From the NCBI GenBank assembly GCA_025330725.1, contig JAIWND010000006.1:558001-622000 (forward strand): 64,000 nt of DNA, written 5' to 3'. The notes under the pieces are model-generated. The model did not search any database, was not told where the DNA came from, and was given only the letters and a program-made list of their open reading frames with translations. Source of the DNA: Chlamydoabsidia padenii (lineage: Eukaryota > Mucoromycota > Mucoromycetes > Mucorales > Cunninghamellaceae). The position numbers were made by a program, and so were the translations under genes. This document shows, piece by piece, positions 1 to 10,660 of the stretch (its first letter is position 1; every line of letters begins with the position of its first letter).

Positions 1-53
1 CCAATAATTACTTCTTGTCTAATCTTTTTGATCTTGATATAAAGTAGAATACC

Positions 54-1296
54 ATGTCTCAACCATCTAATAACACTGAACACCTCGACGATCGTTACTC
101 TGAACCATCTTACTCTCAACATGAAGGAAATGCTAGCTCTCACACCGAAGAAGACGACGGACTCTTGACTTTGCGCTCTTTGGTTTCTACTAAAGAAGCT
201 GGTGTTATCATTGGCAAAGGTAGGATTAAATAAACAACATTATAGTATAAAGGGGAAAGGGGAAACTTACTCTTTGGTTTTTATTGTTAGGTGGTAAAAA
301 CGTGGCCGAATTACGAGAAGCTACTGGTGTAAAGGCTGGTGTATCCAAAGTAGTCATGGGCGTACCTGATCGTGTCTTGACTATCAATGGAACTCTGGAA
401 GGTGTTGCAAAGGTAACATACATTGGAAAAGAGAATAGGTGGTAAAAGGGAATGGTATGAATGAATGATAAACTGAATTATTTTACCCTCAGGCGTATTC
501 TTCCATGGCTCAAACTTTGTTAGACAACCCCATCTCGACTGCCAGCACCATGATGACTCCTTCTCGTGTCAGTACCGACGGATTAGTAACACTTCGTATT
601 CTGATCTCACATAATCTGATGGGAACGGTGATTGGACGCCAAGGTGCCAAGATCAAGCATATTCAAGACATGTCGGGTGTACGTATGACTGCCTCCAAGA
701 CATTACTACCTCAAAGTACCGAACGTGTGGTGGATGTGCGTGGAACGGTGGAAGGTCTTCACATGGCCATGCTTGAAATCGGACGGTGTTTATTGGAAGA
801 CAAGGAACGTGCTTATGGTACTATTCTCTACAACCCTACCAAGGCCGGTGTGCCTCCTCCTGCTGCTAATGACTTTTCTTCTCGACGAGGCTCCTCGGTG
901 ATTCCTGGTACGGCGGTGACCACAGTGGCCGATCTGGATGCACGTAATGGTGACTATCGTCGACGATCTTCTCATGCGGCATTTTTAGATGATCCTAATG
1001 TGTGTACTCAACATATCTCGATCCCAAGTGACATGGTGGGTTGTATTATTGGTAAAGGTGGTAGCAAGATTTCGGAAATTCGTCAACTCTCGGGCTCCCG
1101 TATCTCTATTGCCAAGATTCCTCACGATGAAACCGGTGAACGCATGTTTACTATTCAAGGAACTAGTGAAGCCAATGAACGTGCTCTTTATTTGCTGTAT
1201 GGTCAATTGGAATCTGAAAAGGAACGTCGTCTGGAAGGTGTCATTCAAGAAGAAACTTTGGAAGAACAAGAAGGACAAGAAAACGATGCACAATAA
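54..1296 (+). CDS. Three-KH-domain RNA-binding protein (PCBP/Rnc1/Hek2 type)
   Basis: Exons 54-220, 291-412 and 493-1296 join in frame with GT-AG introns. The product carries three KH domains, each marked by a GXXG loop: VIIGKGGKNVAELREATG near the N-terminus, VIGRQGAKIKHIQDMSG in the middle, and CIIGKGGSKISEIRQLSG near the C-terminus. The first intron falls inside the first GXXG loop. Proteins of this family (human PCBP, yeast Hek2/Pbp2, fission yeast Rnc1) bind C-rich or U-rich single-stranded RNA and control mRNA stability, transport and translation. An acidic, Ser-rich N-terminus precedes KH1, and the C-terminus is Glu/Gln-rich. The start at 54 is the first ATG of the frame that opens onto KH1. 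The family is clear; which mRNAs it binds cannot be said. A poly(A) signal-like AATAAA lies near 1536. Confidence 0.92.
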
Positions 1297-2195
1297 AATA
1301 AAACCAGGCTCTTCTCTTTGAACATTCAACTTTTTTTCTTTTTGTTACTCAACTGGATCCGTATATTATCTTCTCTCTATTGTGAATACCTCTTTCCCTT
1401 TCCCCTTCCCCATATAGTAGTAGTTTTGTTACTTTTTAGTTTATGGTTTTTAGTATCCATTTGTTTTTATTGTTATTTTTATTACCATGTCCCCCTAACT
1501 CCCGTCTTTGTTATATATACTTATTTACATATTTGAATAAAAAATGATGGTCTATGATACACATGCTCCTCGATGATGTATAGGTTGATGATGTGCATGG
1601 CACTGGTCAAATGTTGTCATTTTTAACACGCCGCTTTACTTTGTTTGATGTTTGTCTCAACATGTTAGGATGAATAGACTGGCCATCTATCTTATCCGAA
1701 ATAATAAAATAAATTCTAACCATATACAAACCCTAGTTGGTCAAGCAAAAAAAGAAAAAGAAACATGATCTTTCTTAGATCATTTTGCTCGCTCTCTCCC
1801 TTAACTCTGGTACTCACGGGACAGTTCGGGTTATGAGCCGTGCTAATGAAGTCGGGAATTGAACTTCAAATTCCGATTATGCATGAATTTCCCAATTCGG
1901 CGTACCAACTCCGGCAATGAGAGGTTGTCTACAGGTGAAGATATTCGAGGTTGAAAAAAAAAATCCAAAGACTTTTCATCATGATGTAGCAAAATACCAC
2001 GTGGAATTGGACCCTGCATCACAAAGTTCAAATTCCGCTACATAGGACTCAATTCGGATGGTCCGTACCGAGGTGGCACCCACGCAAAAATAGTCGCCGC
2101 ATGAAATTGATCTCGGTATGCATTCCTATTGGCGCGGCGTTTCAATATAACATACGTGATTTATATAGCACCAATCAGTCTACCCTCAACAAGGA
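1297..2195. other. Intergenic: 3' flank of KH gene and 5' flank of tRNA-Ala
   Basis: This stretch holds the T-rich 3' UTR of the KH-protein gene, an AATAAA-like signal near 1536, and about 600 bases without a convincing ORF or splice chain. No repeat family or structured RNA was recognised. Confidence 0.5.
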
Positions 2196-2268
2196 GGGGA
2201 TCTAGCTCAGATGGTAGAGCGCTCGCTTAGCATGTGAGAGGTACTGGGATCAATGCCCAGGTTCTCCA
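2196..2268 (+). tRNA. tRNA-Ala (anticodon AGC)
   Basis: The 73 bases fold as a cloverleaf: acceptor GGGGATC with GTTCTCC, D arm GCTC/GAGC, anticodon stem CTCGC/GTGAG around loop TTAGCAT, and T arm CTGGG/CCCAG. The anticodon AGC is at 2229-2231. A G3:U70 wobble pair, the main identity element of alanyl-tRNA, is present and supports the call. There is one T-T mismatch at acceptor position 6:67. There is no intron, and CCA is not encoded. Confidence 0.93.
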
Positions 2269-2272
2269 ATTC

Positions 2273-2278
2273 TTTTTT
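2273..2278 (+). terminator. RNA polymerase III terminator of tRNA-Ala
   Basis: A run of six T starts four bases after the tRNA 3' end, as expected of a Pol III stop. Confidence 0.75.
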
Positions 2279-2575
2279 GCTTTTGCTGATGGTCGGCGTG
2301 TAAATGCGGAGTTATAACACTGGATTCTTGTGGGGCTTGTTACGGCTAAATGTGTATGGATTTAGGTAACGTGGGTGTGTTTTTGTGGTTTTTGTGTTTT
2401 TATATGAGTGTTGTAGATATGTTATTATCTTTAGATAATGTAAATTTGCGTTTATAGAGTCCAAATAGGAAATTCAGGAACCAGTCAAAGTGTGCTTGGT
2501 TCGGAGGTTAAATTGATTTTCTTTTCTCTCTTGTAGAGATGGATTGATTCAAGTAGATCGTTTGAGTTTAAAATG

Positions 2576-3570
2576 TAGTGAGCACCAGAATATTTGTGGT
2601 TAATATTCAACCTTTGAAGTAAAATAATAAAATAAAATAAAGTCAAGACTTATAGTCTGAAGTAATAAAATAAAGGACTTCTATATCAATGATAGAGTCA
2701 AAACAAATCAAGTTTCTATATAGATGATAGAAACAAAGTAAAATAAGACAGTAGTTTTGGTGGATCAAAGTCCTTTGTACTGAATTTTATATAAAAGGGT
2801 TGAGTAAATAATATATTATACTTATAAACTAAAGAAGAATAAATTGTGGGGAAAGATGGGGTATTTATACTAAATTATGAAATAAGGGGTAATTATATGT
2901 AAGGGGGCGGTCATTGCGGTGAGTACGGTAGAAAATGTGAAGACAGTAAGTGCGGTAAAAAAATTATGAAATAAGGGGTAATTATATGTAAGGGGGCGGT
3001 CATTGCGGTGAGTACGGTAGAAAATGTGAAGACAGTAAGTGCGGCAAAAAAATTATGAGAAGCCAAAAAAAATATAGATTAAAAAAAATATAGATTATTG
3101 GGTCGCCCAACCCAAAGCAGCACTAACGCCAAAGATGGCTTGCAGGAAATCGTCCATATTAGGCCCGAAATTTTGAGCCTGAGGCTCAACAGGCTTGCAT
3201 TGTGTTGCGGCTATAACTGGTATGAGTTATGGCAACAAGTAGGTTTTGTTTTATAAACGAGTAGTGAGCACCAGAATTTTTTTGTTAATATTCAACCTTT
3301 AAGATGTACTTGAATGTACTTGCAAATGTAAGAGAGAAAACAGAAAATCCAAAAAAGGAAGTCGGAAATTGAAAATATAATAAAAAGGGGCTCTTGTTAT
3401 AGTTACACTTGTTAAATAACTTGATAGTAAGAGAGGTAGCTTGTAATAAAGACTTTTTTGATTTGAAAAGATCGTTTTTATTTATTGAGATACTATCAAA
3501 CTAAAGAAAAAAGAAATGAATTCTGAGAAAAGAGGTGTGATATTTATACTATCAGAATTCAGGGGTAAGG
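2576..3570. repeat. Two diverged direct repeats, LTR-like
   Basis: The segment from 2576 and the segment from 3262 begin with nearly the same bases (GTAGTGAGCACCAGAAT, then a TTAATATTCAACCTTT block). Both share further blocks in the same order about 240-300 bases on: AACTAAAGAA, TATTTATACT and AGGGGTAA. Two diverged copies of roughly 320 bp, 686 bp apart and a few hundred bases downstream of a tRNA gene, resemble solo LTRs of a retrotransposon that targets Pol III genes. No retrotransposon coding remnant was found between them, so this is an inference. Confidence 0.4.
2872..3058. repeat. Tandem duplication of an 89 bp unit
   Basis: An 89 bp unit starting AAATTATGAAATAAGGGG occurs at 2872-2960 and again at 2961-3049, with a partial third start at 3050. 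The two full copies differ at only about one position (GCGGT versus GCGGC), so the duplication looks recent. Confidence 0.9.
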
Positions 3571-3735
3571 TACACCAAAACTAGTTATTGGTCATTGTCA
3601 AAAGATAGATATTGTTTCGAAATGAACAAATATCTAGATCTTGGCTATAGGTAAAAAGTAGTTGAGAGTCAGATTGAGCGTCAGAGTTAGTTAATCCCCA
3701 ATTTAGATTTGTATGTTGCCACATTCGATTTCCTC

Positions 3736-5226
3736 GACACTTTATGTGGAGATGGGACCCGACTTCTCTTTTTTTATCTATATAATATCATATCAGCTAC
3801 ATAATGTTATGGTTTAAAAGTTTTATTTTCTTCATACAGTCAAAAAAAAAAAAAAAAAAAAAAAAAAAACCATATCTATAATCTAACATGTATATTTGAG
3901 TAGAAGGTATGCGTAAAAGAGCTTGAGCAAATAACAAGTATACAAGTAGTTATGGGGAGGAATACAATAATAGATTATAATTAAAAGAAGAGAGAGAGAT
4001 GAGTTAAAAAAATCCATCGTCTGATCCAAGCGACAAATATAGTTGTAATCAATGCCCGCCGACCCTGTTGATGATCCAATTATACTGGATAGAAAGAGAG
4101 AGAGAGAGCCGCCTGATCTATGGTTATGTGGTTGTTCACCCTAATCCTGCTGAAGAGTCCACCCGATCTTATTAAAAGTAAGGACCTCCAACATCATGCC
4201 GGTTATATAACTTCGTATGTGTCATATAGTTAAAAATGGTAATCTGCTGCTTTAGATCCTTCAAGAGACATTGTATCTTGTTAGGACATACCCGGTAGTT
4301 ATTGTTTTTGGTGAATGGTGATAGTGGTGCTGTAGCTGATAACTGCAATGTCAAGGTTAAGAATGTATCGGAAGGTTGGAGGTGATTGGTGCTGCAGGAT
4401 TTATATGAGGTATACGACTTGACCCAGAGTATTCACTGCGAACCGCCTTGAGAGAGCTGTTATGAGATGGTGATGACCTATTACATTAATGGGTGTTGCA
4501 ATGTTTTAACTAAGGTATAAAGGTCAATTCAAGAGAATAGTAGTTAATAAAAGTAACTTGGAATCGTTTATTTTATTGTGGATCGGGATTACCTGCTTGT
4601 TCAACATAATAGTCGTCAAGTGCTGCTACTACGTTGTCCTTCCGATGACCAGCCTTTTCCGGATTCATCAAGTTACAATAAGTTTGGCTGTTCCTACAAA
4701 TATATACAAAGATGTCAAGATTAAGCATATTTACCATCAGCTAAAGTCTTTGTCTTACCATTAAAAACAGGTCATTGTAAAATCTTGATAGTATAACATC
4801 CTACACAAACAATCCACCGACAGACAAGGAATCATCATATATCCTATTTAAGAAGAAGAAAAAGTCGTTGGTCTTCCACCTGCCTAGTTTACCTTTTTCA
4901 CACCCAAATTCATGAGAAAAAGTAAAAGGATAAACTGTCAAGTCGTTGTAGTCGAATCTTCAGAAGGCTCAGTTAGTTATCATTTTGCGTGGAAGAGAGA
5001 GAGAGAAACTAAATTGGCTCCTCTGACTATATTTTTCTGGGTAATTTTCAAATACCGCCGTTCAACACATTTGCATTAACAGACAAGACAGACTACACAT
5101 ACACAAGTCCCTTCCCACATTATATTGTTTTACATTTGTTTTATTGATGATGCTATAGTAGAGAATAAAAGATAGTAGGTCTAATCTAAATTGAATAACC
5201 AAAACAAAACCTAGAGACTACATTAA
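3736..5226. repeat. Left arm of a 1.5 kb inverted repeat
   Basis: The segment matches the reverse complement of 21883-23352 over its whole length, with a few substitutions and a length change in an A-run (3842-3869 here, short in the other arm). It starts about 25 bases beyond the stop codon of eS1 and covers that gene's 3' UTR and downstream flank. In the other arm the same sequence directly follows the stop of the WD40-type gene. It contains the candidate gene at 4172-4668. Confidence 0.9.
4172..4668 (-). pseudogene. Small spliced gene, truncated copy in left repeat arm
   Basis: Exons 4593-4668, 4416-4477 and 4172-4342 (complement) join in frame at GT-AG introns and encode 102 residues. 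The intact partner at 22441-22967 encodes 112. The first two exons and the intron between them are identical in the two copies. The last exon differs by three substitutions (Val to Ile, one silent, Glu to Gly) and by one extra T that brings a stop right after PYF, removing the last ten residues. I do not recognise the protein. It could be a decaying duplicate or a shorter working form. Expression is unknown. Confidence 0.45.
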
Positions 5227-5251
5227 GGAATCCACCATGACATTTTTCCAT

Positions 5252-6446
5252 TTAAACGCTGTCCAAAACAGGGGGTTCAACAAAGTCCTTGTTGATCTTG
5301 GCACCGACTTCTTCACCAGCAGCAGCAGCACCACCATGGAGAGCCAACAAAGCAGATACATCAAACTTGGGAGCCTTGAGGATCTTGACCTTGCGGATGT
5401 AGGTGTTTTGAAGAGGGTAGATGGATTGAGAGGCCTTTTCAATACGGGTAGCAATAAGATCTTGGGCAGATTGAGAGTGAGAGGAGGTCACCTTGGTCAC
5501 CAATTCCTTGAGGTCACAAGCACCAGTTTCTTCAGCCATGATTTCAAACATCTTCTTGCGGATTTCACGGATTTGAGCAGATTGGGCATAGGTAGTCTTC
5601 TTGACTTGGTTGCGACGACGGCTGGTGAAGGCAATGACGAAGACACGGACGAGGTAGCCATCGGTGGTCTTGATATCAACGAAGGCTTCGATGGTGCTTT
5701 GCCATTTCTTGACCATGGATCGGAGCTTGTCAGAGGTCATATCCATACCGTAAAAGTTGGTCAACAAGTTCTTGCCTTGGACTTCATCCACCTTGAGTTG
5801 GATCTTGCGGAAGGCGCGAGATTCGTCCTTGGACAATTCACCAAGAGAGACTTCGACAACACGACCGTTCAAAGAGTCGTTGGCGTTACGGAGACCTTGA
5901 GTACGGTTCACCAAAGTCTTACCGACTTGACGGACATCAAACATGGAGGGAGCCTTGATGTCATACCAGTCCTTGCGGGTGAAGGGATCAACACTATAAT
6001 ATTACACAAACACACATACATAAAACAAAAGTTAGTTAGATGTCCCAAGGTAGTAGTTGTTTTATAAGATGGGAAAGGGGCAGGATTAAAATAACGAGTG
6101 TTTGAGAGTGCTGTGATAATGTTGTATGTGAAGGTGATCCAGAAGTGTTGTTGCAAATAATATGTCGGTCATGATATCGTTTTTCGCTCAAAATCAACCT
6201 GCTCACCTTAAACAGATCGACTACCTGTCGAATTAGTGCCTTCCTATCGTATCCACATGCCCTTTTCCCATCTTGTTGCATTATACAGGTAGATTGTTCA
6301 TATTTGTACTTACACCTTCTTCTTCAAACCTTTCTTTCCTTTTGAGAGGCGCTTGTTTTTACCGACAGCTAAAAGTTAATACAAAGAAGGATGAGTATTC
6401 GATGGATGAATGGGTGGATGGATGGATGGTTCCTAGACTTACCCAT
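5252..6446 (-). CDS. RPS1: 40S ribosomal protein eS1 (S3a)
   Basis: Exons 6443-6446, 6314-6368 and 5252-5993 (complement) give 266 residues, close to yeast Rps1 (255) and human S3a (264). The N-terminus ([18 protein letters not shown]) and the conserved block [19 protein letters not shown] are typical of eS1. The protein sits on the small-subunit platform near the mRNA exit channel and helps 40S maturation. The first exon carries only ATGG, so an intron follows the start at once. The second intron is about 320 bases, long for this window. The gene lies 291 bases beyond the stop of eS30 on the same strand. Its 3' flank forms one arm of the inverted repeat. Confidence 0.96.
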
Positions 6447-6737
6447 AATGGATGAGATATATATATAAAAAAAAGAGAAAGAGCCTTTGAAAAAAGGATT
6501 GGTCGGTTATTTGGATTTTATTTGAATCGGCGTTTTAATATCCCGACCCAATTTCCGTGCAAGCCATCATGATAAAATTATGCAATTTGATGTAACTGAA
6601 TAAAGTGAGCCTTTATTTATAAAACAAGTTTTTGTTTTGCAATCAGTAGTAATTATATGCATATAATAAGATGATAAATCTAATGGTACCATAGAAAGAC
6701 TAAAGAAGGTGATTGTGATAAGGGGGTAAACACTAAT

Positions 6738-7263
6738 TTAAGGACCAGCAGTAGGAGCAGGGTTCATCTTGCGCTTACCACCAGCTTGAGAGGTGACATT
6801 GACAAAACGACGGCTAAAGAGAAGGAAACAATGGTTAGTATAACAGGTATCTGGACACTTTTTTTTTTTTTTTTGACTTGAGACTTACTTGTAAACTTGT
6901 CGCATCTTGGCACGACCAGTCAAAGCCTTCTTCTTTTCTTGCTTGGCGACCTATTTTTAAAAGAGGAAGATTGATGTAAGTAAAGGGTTTTCGACCATGG
7001 TGAATCAAGTTATAGTCTTACCTTGGGGCATTGAGACTTGACTTTACCAGCACGAGCTAAACTACCGTGAACTTTACCCTAATGAATTAAAAAAAAAAAA
7101 AAAGTTGGTTATTACATGTCATCATATTGATGCACCCCGTATTTTGCCATCCATCCGATTTCATCCATCCATCCATCCATCCGTCATTCGTCCTTTTTTT
7201 TTCAATCCAGAGTGTATTATTATGTCGTTTAAAACGCCAAGTTGTGTAATGTTCACATACCAT
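6738..7263 (-). CDS. RPS30: 40S ribosomal protein eS30
   Basis: Exons 7261-7263 (ATG alone), 7022-7078, 6889-6950 and 6738-6813 (complement) give 65 residues, matching the usual size of about 60. Diagnostic parts are GKVHGSLARAGKVKSQCPK, then a Lys-rich stretch with LTGRAKMRQVYN and RRFVNV. The protein binds near the decoding region of the 40S subunit. There is no ubiquitin-like extension, unlike animal FAU. The start codon stands alone as the first coding exon, and the first intron (7079-7260) contains a CATC-type tetranucleotide repeat. Confidence 0.94.
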
Positions 7264-7499
7264 TTCGTAGAATAATTATTAGAGGAAGAAGAAGAAGAAA
7301 AAAAAAGAAGGGACCCAAACTTTGAAATAGGGAATAAATTTCCGATTTCAAATCCCGCTAATTCATGCAAAAGTGTAAAAAAGACAAAGACAGTGAAGAT
7401 AACAAGGTTTATTAGTTTTATTGCATATAAAGTAAATAAAAATGACATATGGACTAATGTATAACAAGTAAGAAGAAGAAAAAAAGAGAGCGACTATGT

Positions 7500-9917
7500 C
7501 TATAGAGAGGTGGTAGGTAGCCTTGATCGGTATTGATGTTGTTTTTCCTTGGTTGTTGCAATATTGGCACCCTTGATATATAATTTGCTGTTCTGTCGGA
7601 TCGTTGATGAAGGTGGGCTGTTACTTTGTTGATTGTTGTCAATACAAATAGGTCGCCAACGACTGGCAGTAGCTTTGCTGGCCTGTTGCTGTTCATAACT
7701 ATCACTATCGCTTGTATCATTACTACTACTGCTGCTGGTTTCTTCATCATTATCTTCAGCAAGATCATTATCATTCGCCCGTTGTTGTTGATAAAGATAA
7801 ATTGTATGAGGATTGTTGGGTGATAAAGGTGGATAGGGGTAAAAGTTGTCCTTCTGTTGTTGCTGGTGCCGTTCATCCAATTCCTGTACAATCATCATCG
7901 CCCGATGCATCACCGCCCTTGAAGATGCCAATTGAAGATGCCGATACAAATCCATCATTTGCAATTCCATATCTTGTAATGTATCTTGAGTTTCTTGGTA
8001 TCGTAGTCGAGTATGCATTAGTAGATCTTGATAGAATTGACCAGCAATTTTGCCAAGATAGAACGAGAGCTTGTCCACCGAAACACTAGTAAAAGGAGCC
8101 ATCGGAGAAGCCAAGTAAACTCCTTGATTGATCATCATATCTTCATCATCGTCATCGCTTTCATTGTGATTATGGTGATGATGGTCTTTTAGAGTTGATA
8201 TAGAAGATACCGGAGATGATCGTCGAGGTTTGTCAAAGGAGTTGTGTAAACCAGATGCAGTAGATACCGATGCCCGAGGTCGTATAGGTTGCTGGAAACT
8301 GTTATCGATGCTGTCATGAATGACATGTCTATCATTACGAGGTGCATATTTATTGTTCAGAGATGTCCTTGGTGTCGATGGATGCTCACTTTTTCTAACT
8401 TGCTGTACGGATGTTGTCCTTTTCACCACTGTTTCATATTGTTGCGCATGTTTCAAAAAGTTGGATTGGTGGTTGCTGTTTCTAATGCTACTGTTGCTGC
8501 TGTTGTTGGTGTAAGTACTTTTGTTACTGGTACTATGTCTGGGTGTACTGATACTGCTATCCATGTTGATATGTGTCCTTCGTCGAATCAAACCAAAAAA
8601 GACAGGGTTGTATGGGTGCCGAGGTTTTAACAAGTCGGGGATTTGCCACGGTGCAGGAGCAAAAGAAGGTATGGGTAAAATGGTGTGATTACAAGGCATC
8701 TGTGGTGTCGAATTGGTCAGTCTAAAAGGACATAGTACAGACATGGTGGATGTTGTTGTTGATCGCATGAGTGTCGGTGGACAAGTACTGGCTGATCCAT
8801 TGAGACTGATAGGTGATGGAGTCCGTGAGCTGCTACTGCTGTTATAATCATTACCGTCTTTAGTGTGATCCTTCCCCTGTTCGTCACCCCATGATGTTGC
8901 ATTCGAGATCTGTGCCGAGAGTCTTTTCATTGATTGTGTGAGCATATAAAAAGGTTGAGCCTTTTTCATTTGATTGTCGATTTGTGATAAATGATGTTGA
9001 GCTGTGGTGGCAAAAGAGGAGGCAAAAAGGTCGCATAGTTGATTAATCATATCAATCATATCAGTGGTGGATAGTTGATGACCATCAAAGATGATTTGTC
9101 GTGTTCCAATTTTACCTTGTTGTAATCCCAATTGTCGATAGTTATGCTTGTCGATCATCACAGTGTAAGCACCAGGAGGAAATACAAAAGTGGTCAATAA
9201 GGATGTGAGAATATCTTCGGCAGTTGATTGTGGTGAGAAAGTAAAGAGAGAAGGACAAGTGGGTAAAGTATCCCGATTGATAGGTTTGCTATGTTTGGTG
9301 CCTGAGGATGCTCGTTTTGTTGCTGAGGATAGACGATGAGGCAAGTTTGATAGAGAGGGGAGTAGCACCAGGTGTTTATAACTACCATCATTGACATTGT
9401 TGTTTTTATTACCATGGTGATCATTGTGCCATGATTGTGTTAAAAGAGTAATGTCATCCAAGATTAACAAGAGTCGCTGATTCTCCATATTCTTGTGTTC
9501 CCATTGTCGTTTCAGTTGATGCCATTCCCCAATTGACTGGTTTGTTAAAAGATCATCCAGAAGTCGCATATTCCGTTTATGGCAAGCTTCACCGTAACGA
9601 TTTAGTATTTCTTGAATGACACGTACCAAGGTGCGTTGAAGGGGGTGATCGTTATTGTTACAAGTGGTGGGTAATAATGATTGTATTTGTTGTACTGTAT
9701 GTCGCACCCGTTTCAAATCATCCAAGCCAAGTATATCTTGATCCACACAGAATTGTTGTTGTGCGTCTGAGCAAAATGCCGATAACAGTTCGTCCAGTTC
9801 TTTATAGAGTTCGTTGTTAGTGAGTTGAGCAAAAGAGGAGCATGAGGATGAGGTAGTCGTCAAACCAGTGTTACTAAAGGAGAATCGCACTTTATCATTG
9901 ACCATCACTTGAGTCAT
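7500..9917 (-). CDS. Orphan 805-residue protein, intronless
   Basis: A single uninterrupted frame of 805 codons in a region where nearly all other genes are split. I do not recognise the family. Residues about 30-165 look helical and hydrophobic-patterned (LYKELDELLSAFCSDAQQQF, then QRTLVRVIQEILNRYGEA). Residues about 225-330 form a second ordered block containing FPPGAYTVMIDKHNYRQLG. A long Ser/Thr/Asn/His-rich, probably disordered middle follows, with a His run and an Asp/Glu run near residue 590. A third helical block lies at about 610-690 (KLSFYLGKIAGQFYQDLL). The C-terminus is Gln/Ser-rich. There is no signal peptide or membrane segment. Low-complexity runs suggest a regulatory or scaffold role, which is a guess. 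The start is the first ATG of the frame. Confidence 0.8.
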   Translation of the reverse strand: MTQVMVNDKVRFSFSNTGLTTTSSSCSSFAQLTNNELYKELDELLSAFCSDAQQQFCVDQDILGLDDLKRVRHTVQQIQSLLPTTCNNNDHPLQRTLVRVIQEILNRYGEACHKRNMRLLDDLLTNQSIGEWHQLKRQWEHKNMENQRLLLILDDITLLTQSWHNDHHGNKNNNVNDGSYKHLVLLPSLSNLPHRLSSATKRASSGTKHSKPINRDTLPTCPSLFTFSPQSTAEDILTSLLTTFVFPPGAYTVMIDKHNYRQLGLQQGKIGTRQIIFDGHQLSTTDMIDMINQLCDLFASSFATTAQHHLSQIDNQMKKAQPFYMLTQSMKRLSAQISNATSWGDEQGKDHTKDGNDYNSSSSSRTPSPISLNGSASTCPPTLMRSTTTSTMSVLCPFRLTNSTPQMPCNHTILPIPSFAPAPWQIPDLLKPRHPYNPVFFGLIRRRTHINMDSSISTPRHSTSNKSTYTNNSSNSSIRNSNHQSNFLKHAQQYETVVKRTTSVQQVRKSEHPSTPRTSLNNKYAPRNDRHVIHDSIDNSFQQPIRPRASVSTASGLHNSFDKPRRSSPVSSISTLKDHHHHNHNESDDDDEDMMINQGVYLASPMAPFTSVSVDKLSFYLGKIAGQFYQDLLMHTRLRYQETQDTLQDMELQMMDLYRHLQLASSRAVMHRAMMIVQELDERHQQQQKDNFYPYPPLSPNNPHTIYLYQQQRANDNDLAEDNDEETSSSSSNDTSDSDSYEQQQASKATASRWRPICIDNNQQSNSPPSSTIRQNSKLYIKGANIATTKEKQHQYRSRLPTTSL

Positions 9918-10001
9918 TCGTTGGTTGATCTAGTGGCGAATGTTTAAAAGAGAAAAAGAGAAGAAGAAGAAGAAAAAGAAGAAAAAGTGGGAAAGAAAAG
10001 G

Positions 10002-10002
<1 letters not shown>

Positions 10003-10040
<38 letters not shown>
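10003..10040. repeat. Poly(A) tract upstream of orphan gene
   Basis: An uninterrupted A-run of about 38 bases (poly-T on the coding strand), about 90 bases upstream of the orphan's start codon. Such tracts commonly keep promoters free of nucleosomes. Confidence 0.8.
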
Positions 10041-10042
<2 letters not shown>

Positions 10043-10624
10043 AAGAAAAACGTGGATCCAGCTTTTAAATAAAAAAGAAAAAAAGGAGGGCGGAGTTTCC
10101 CGATTTAGGATCCATCTTGTCATCTTCCATTAGAATTGCTCCACTTGCTTATCAATAAGTCAATATAAGATACATACATCAGAAAAGAAAAAGAAAAACA
10201 AGGGGTGAATAGAGGGAAAAGAAAGGGGGGGAGGAGATCACATTACGTATAATGTCTACTCATTATCACCTATCCTGCCTTGTCTTGAAAACATTAAAGT
10301 GTTTTATATAAAAAAACAAAAAGTACCTACAATGCTGCGAAAGCATTATATAATACAGAACAATACAAACTTGGTTTTCATACATACATACATGAAATCT
10401 AAATATATAATCATCTATTCATACATGTACACACATATACTGAGTCATATACATAAACCAATTAATGAATGAATGGAGCTCCGTAAATGAAATTGAGGGG
10501 AGAGAGGGGATAATAGGTTGACTAATTTCATTGAACCATCCGTTCTTCTCACATTTATCATGCTAATATACATAAAGTCCGCCCATGATTATTCAGGCAC
10601 ACTGCTTTACTCTTCTTTTTCAAC

Positions 10625-10627
10625 TTT

Positions 10628-10660
<33 letters not shown>
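10625..10660. repeat. T-run followed at once by A-run (perfect A/T palindrome)
   Basis: About 23 T followed directly by about 13 A. The pair can form a hairpin and could act as a transcription stop or a replication-slippage site. Confidence 0.75.

Noticed and set aside
5237..6067. 276-codon frame on the plus strand over eS1
   Set aside because: It is antisense to the eS1 exon and crosses an eS1 intron; composition follows the complement of the real gene.
7022..7263. Ubiquitin-like fusion partner for eS30 (as in animal FAU)
   Set aside because: No ubiquitin-like coding sequence precedes the GKVHGSLARAG block; the first coding exon is the ATG alone.
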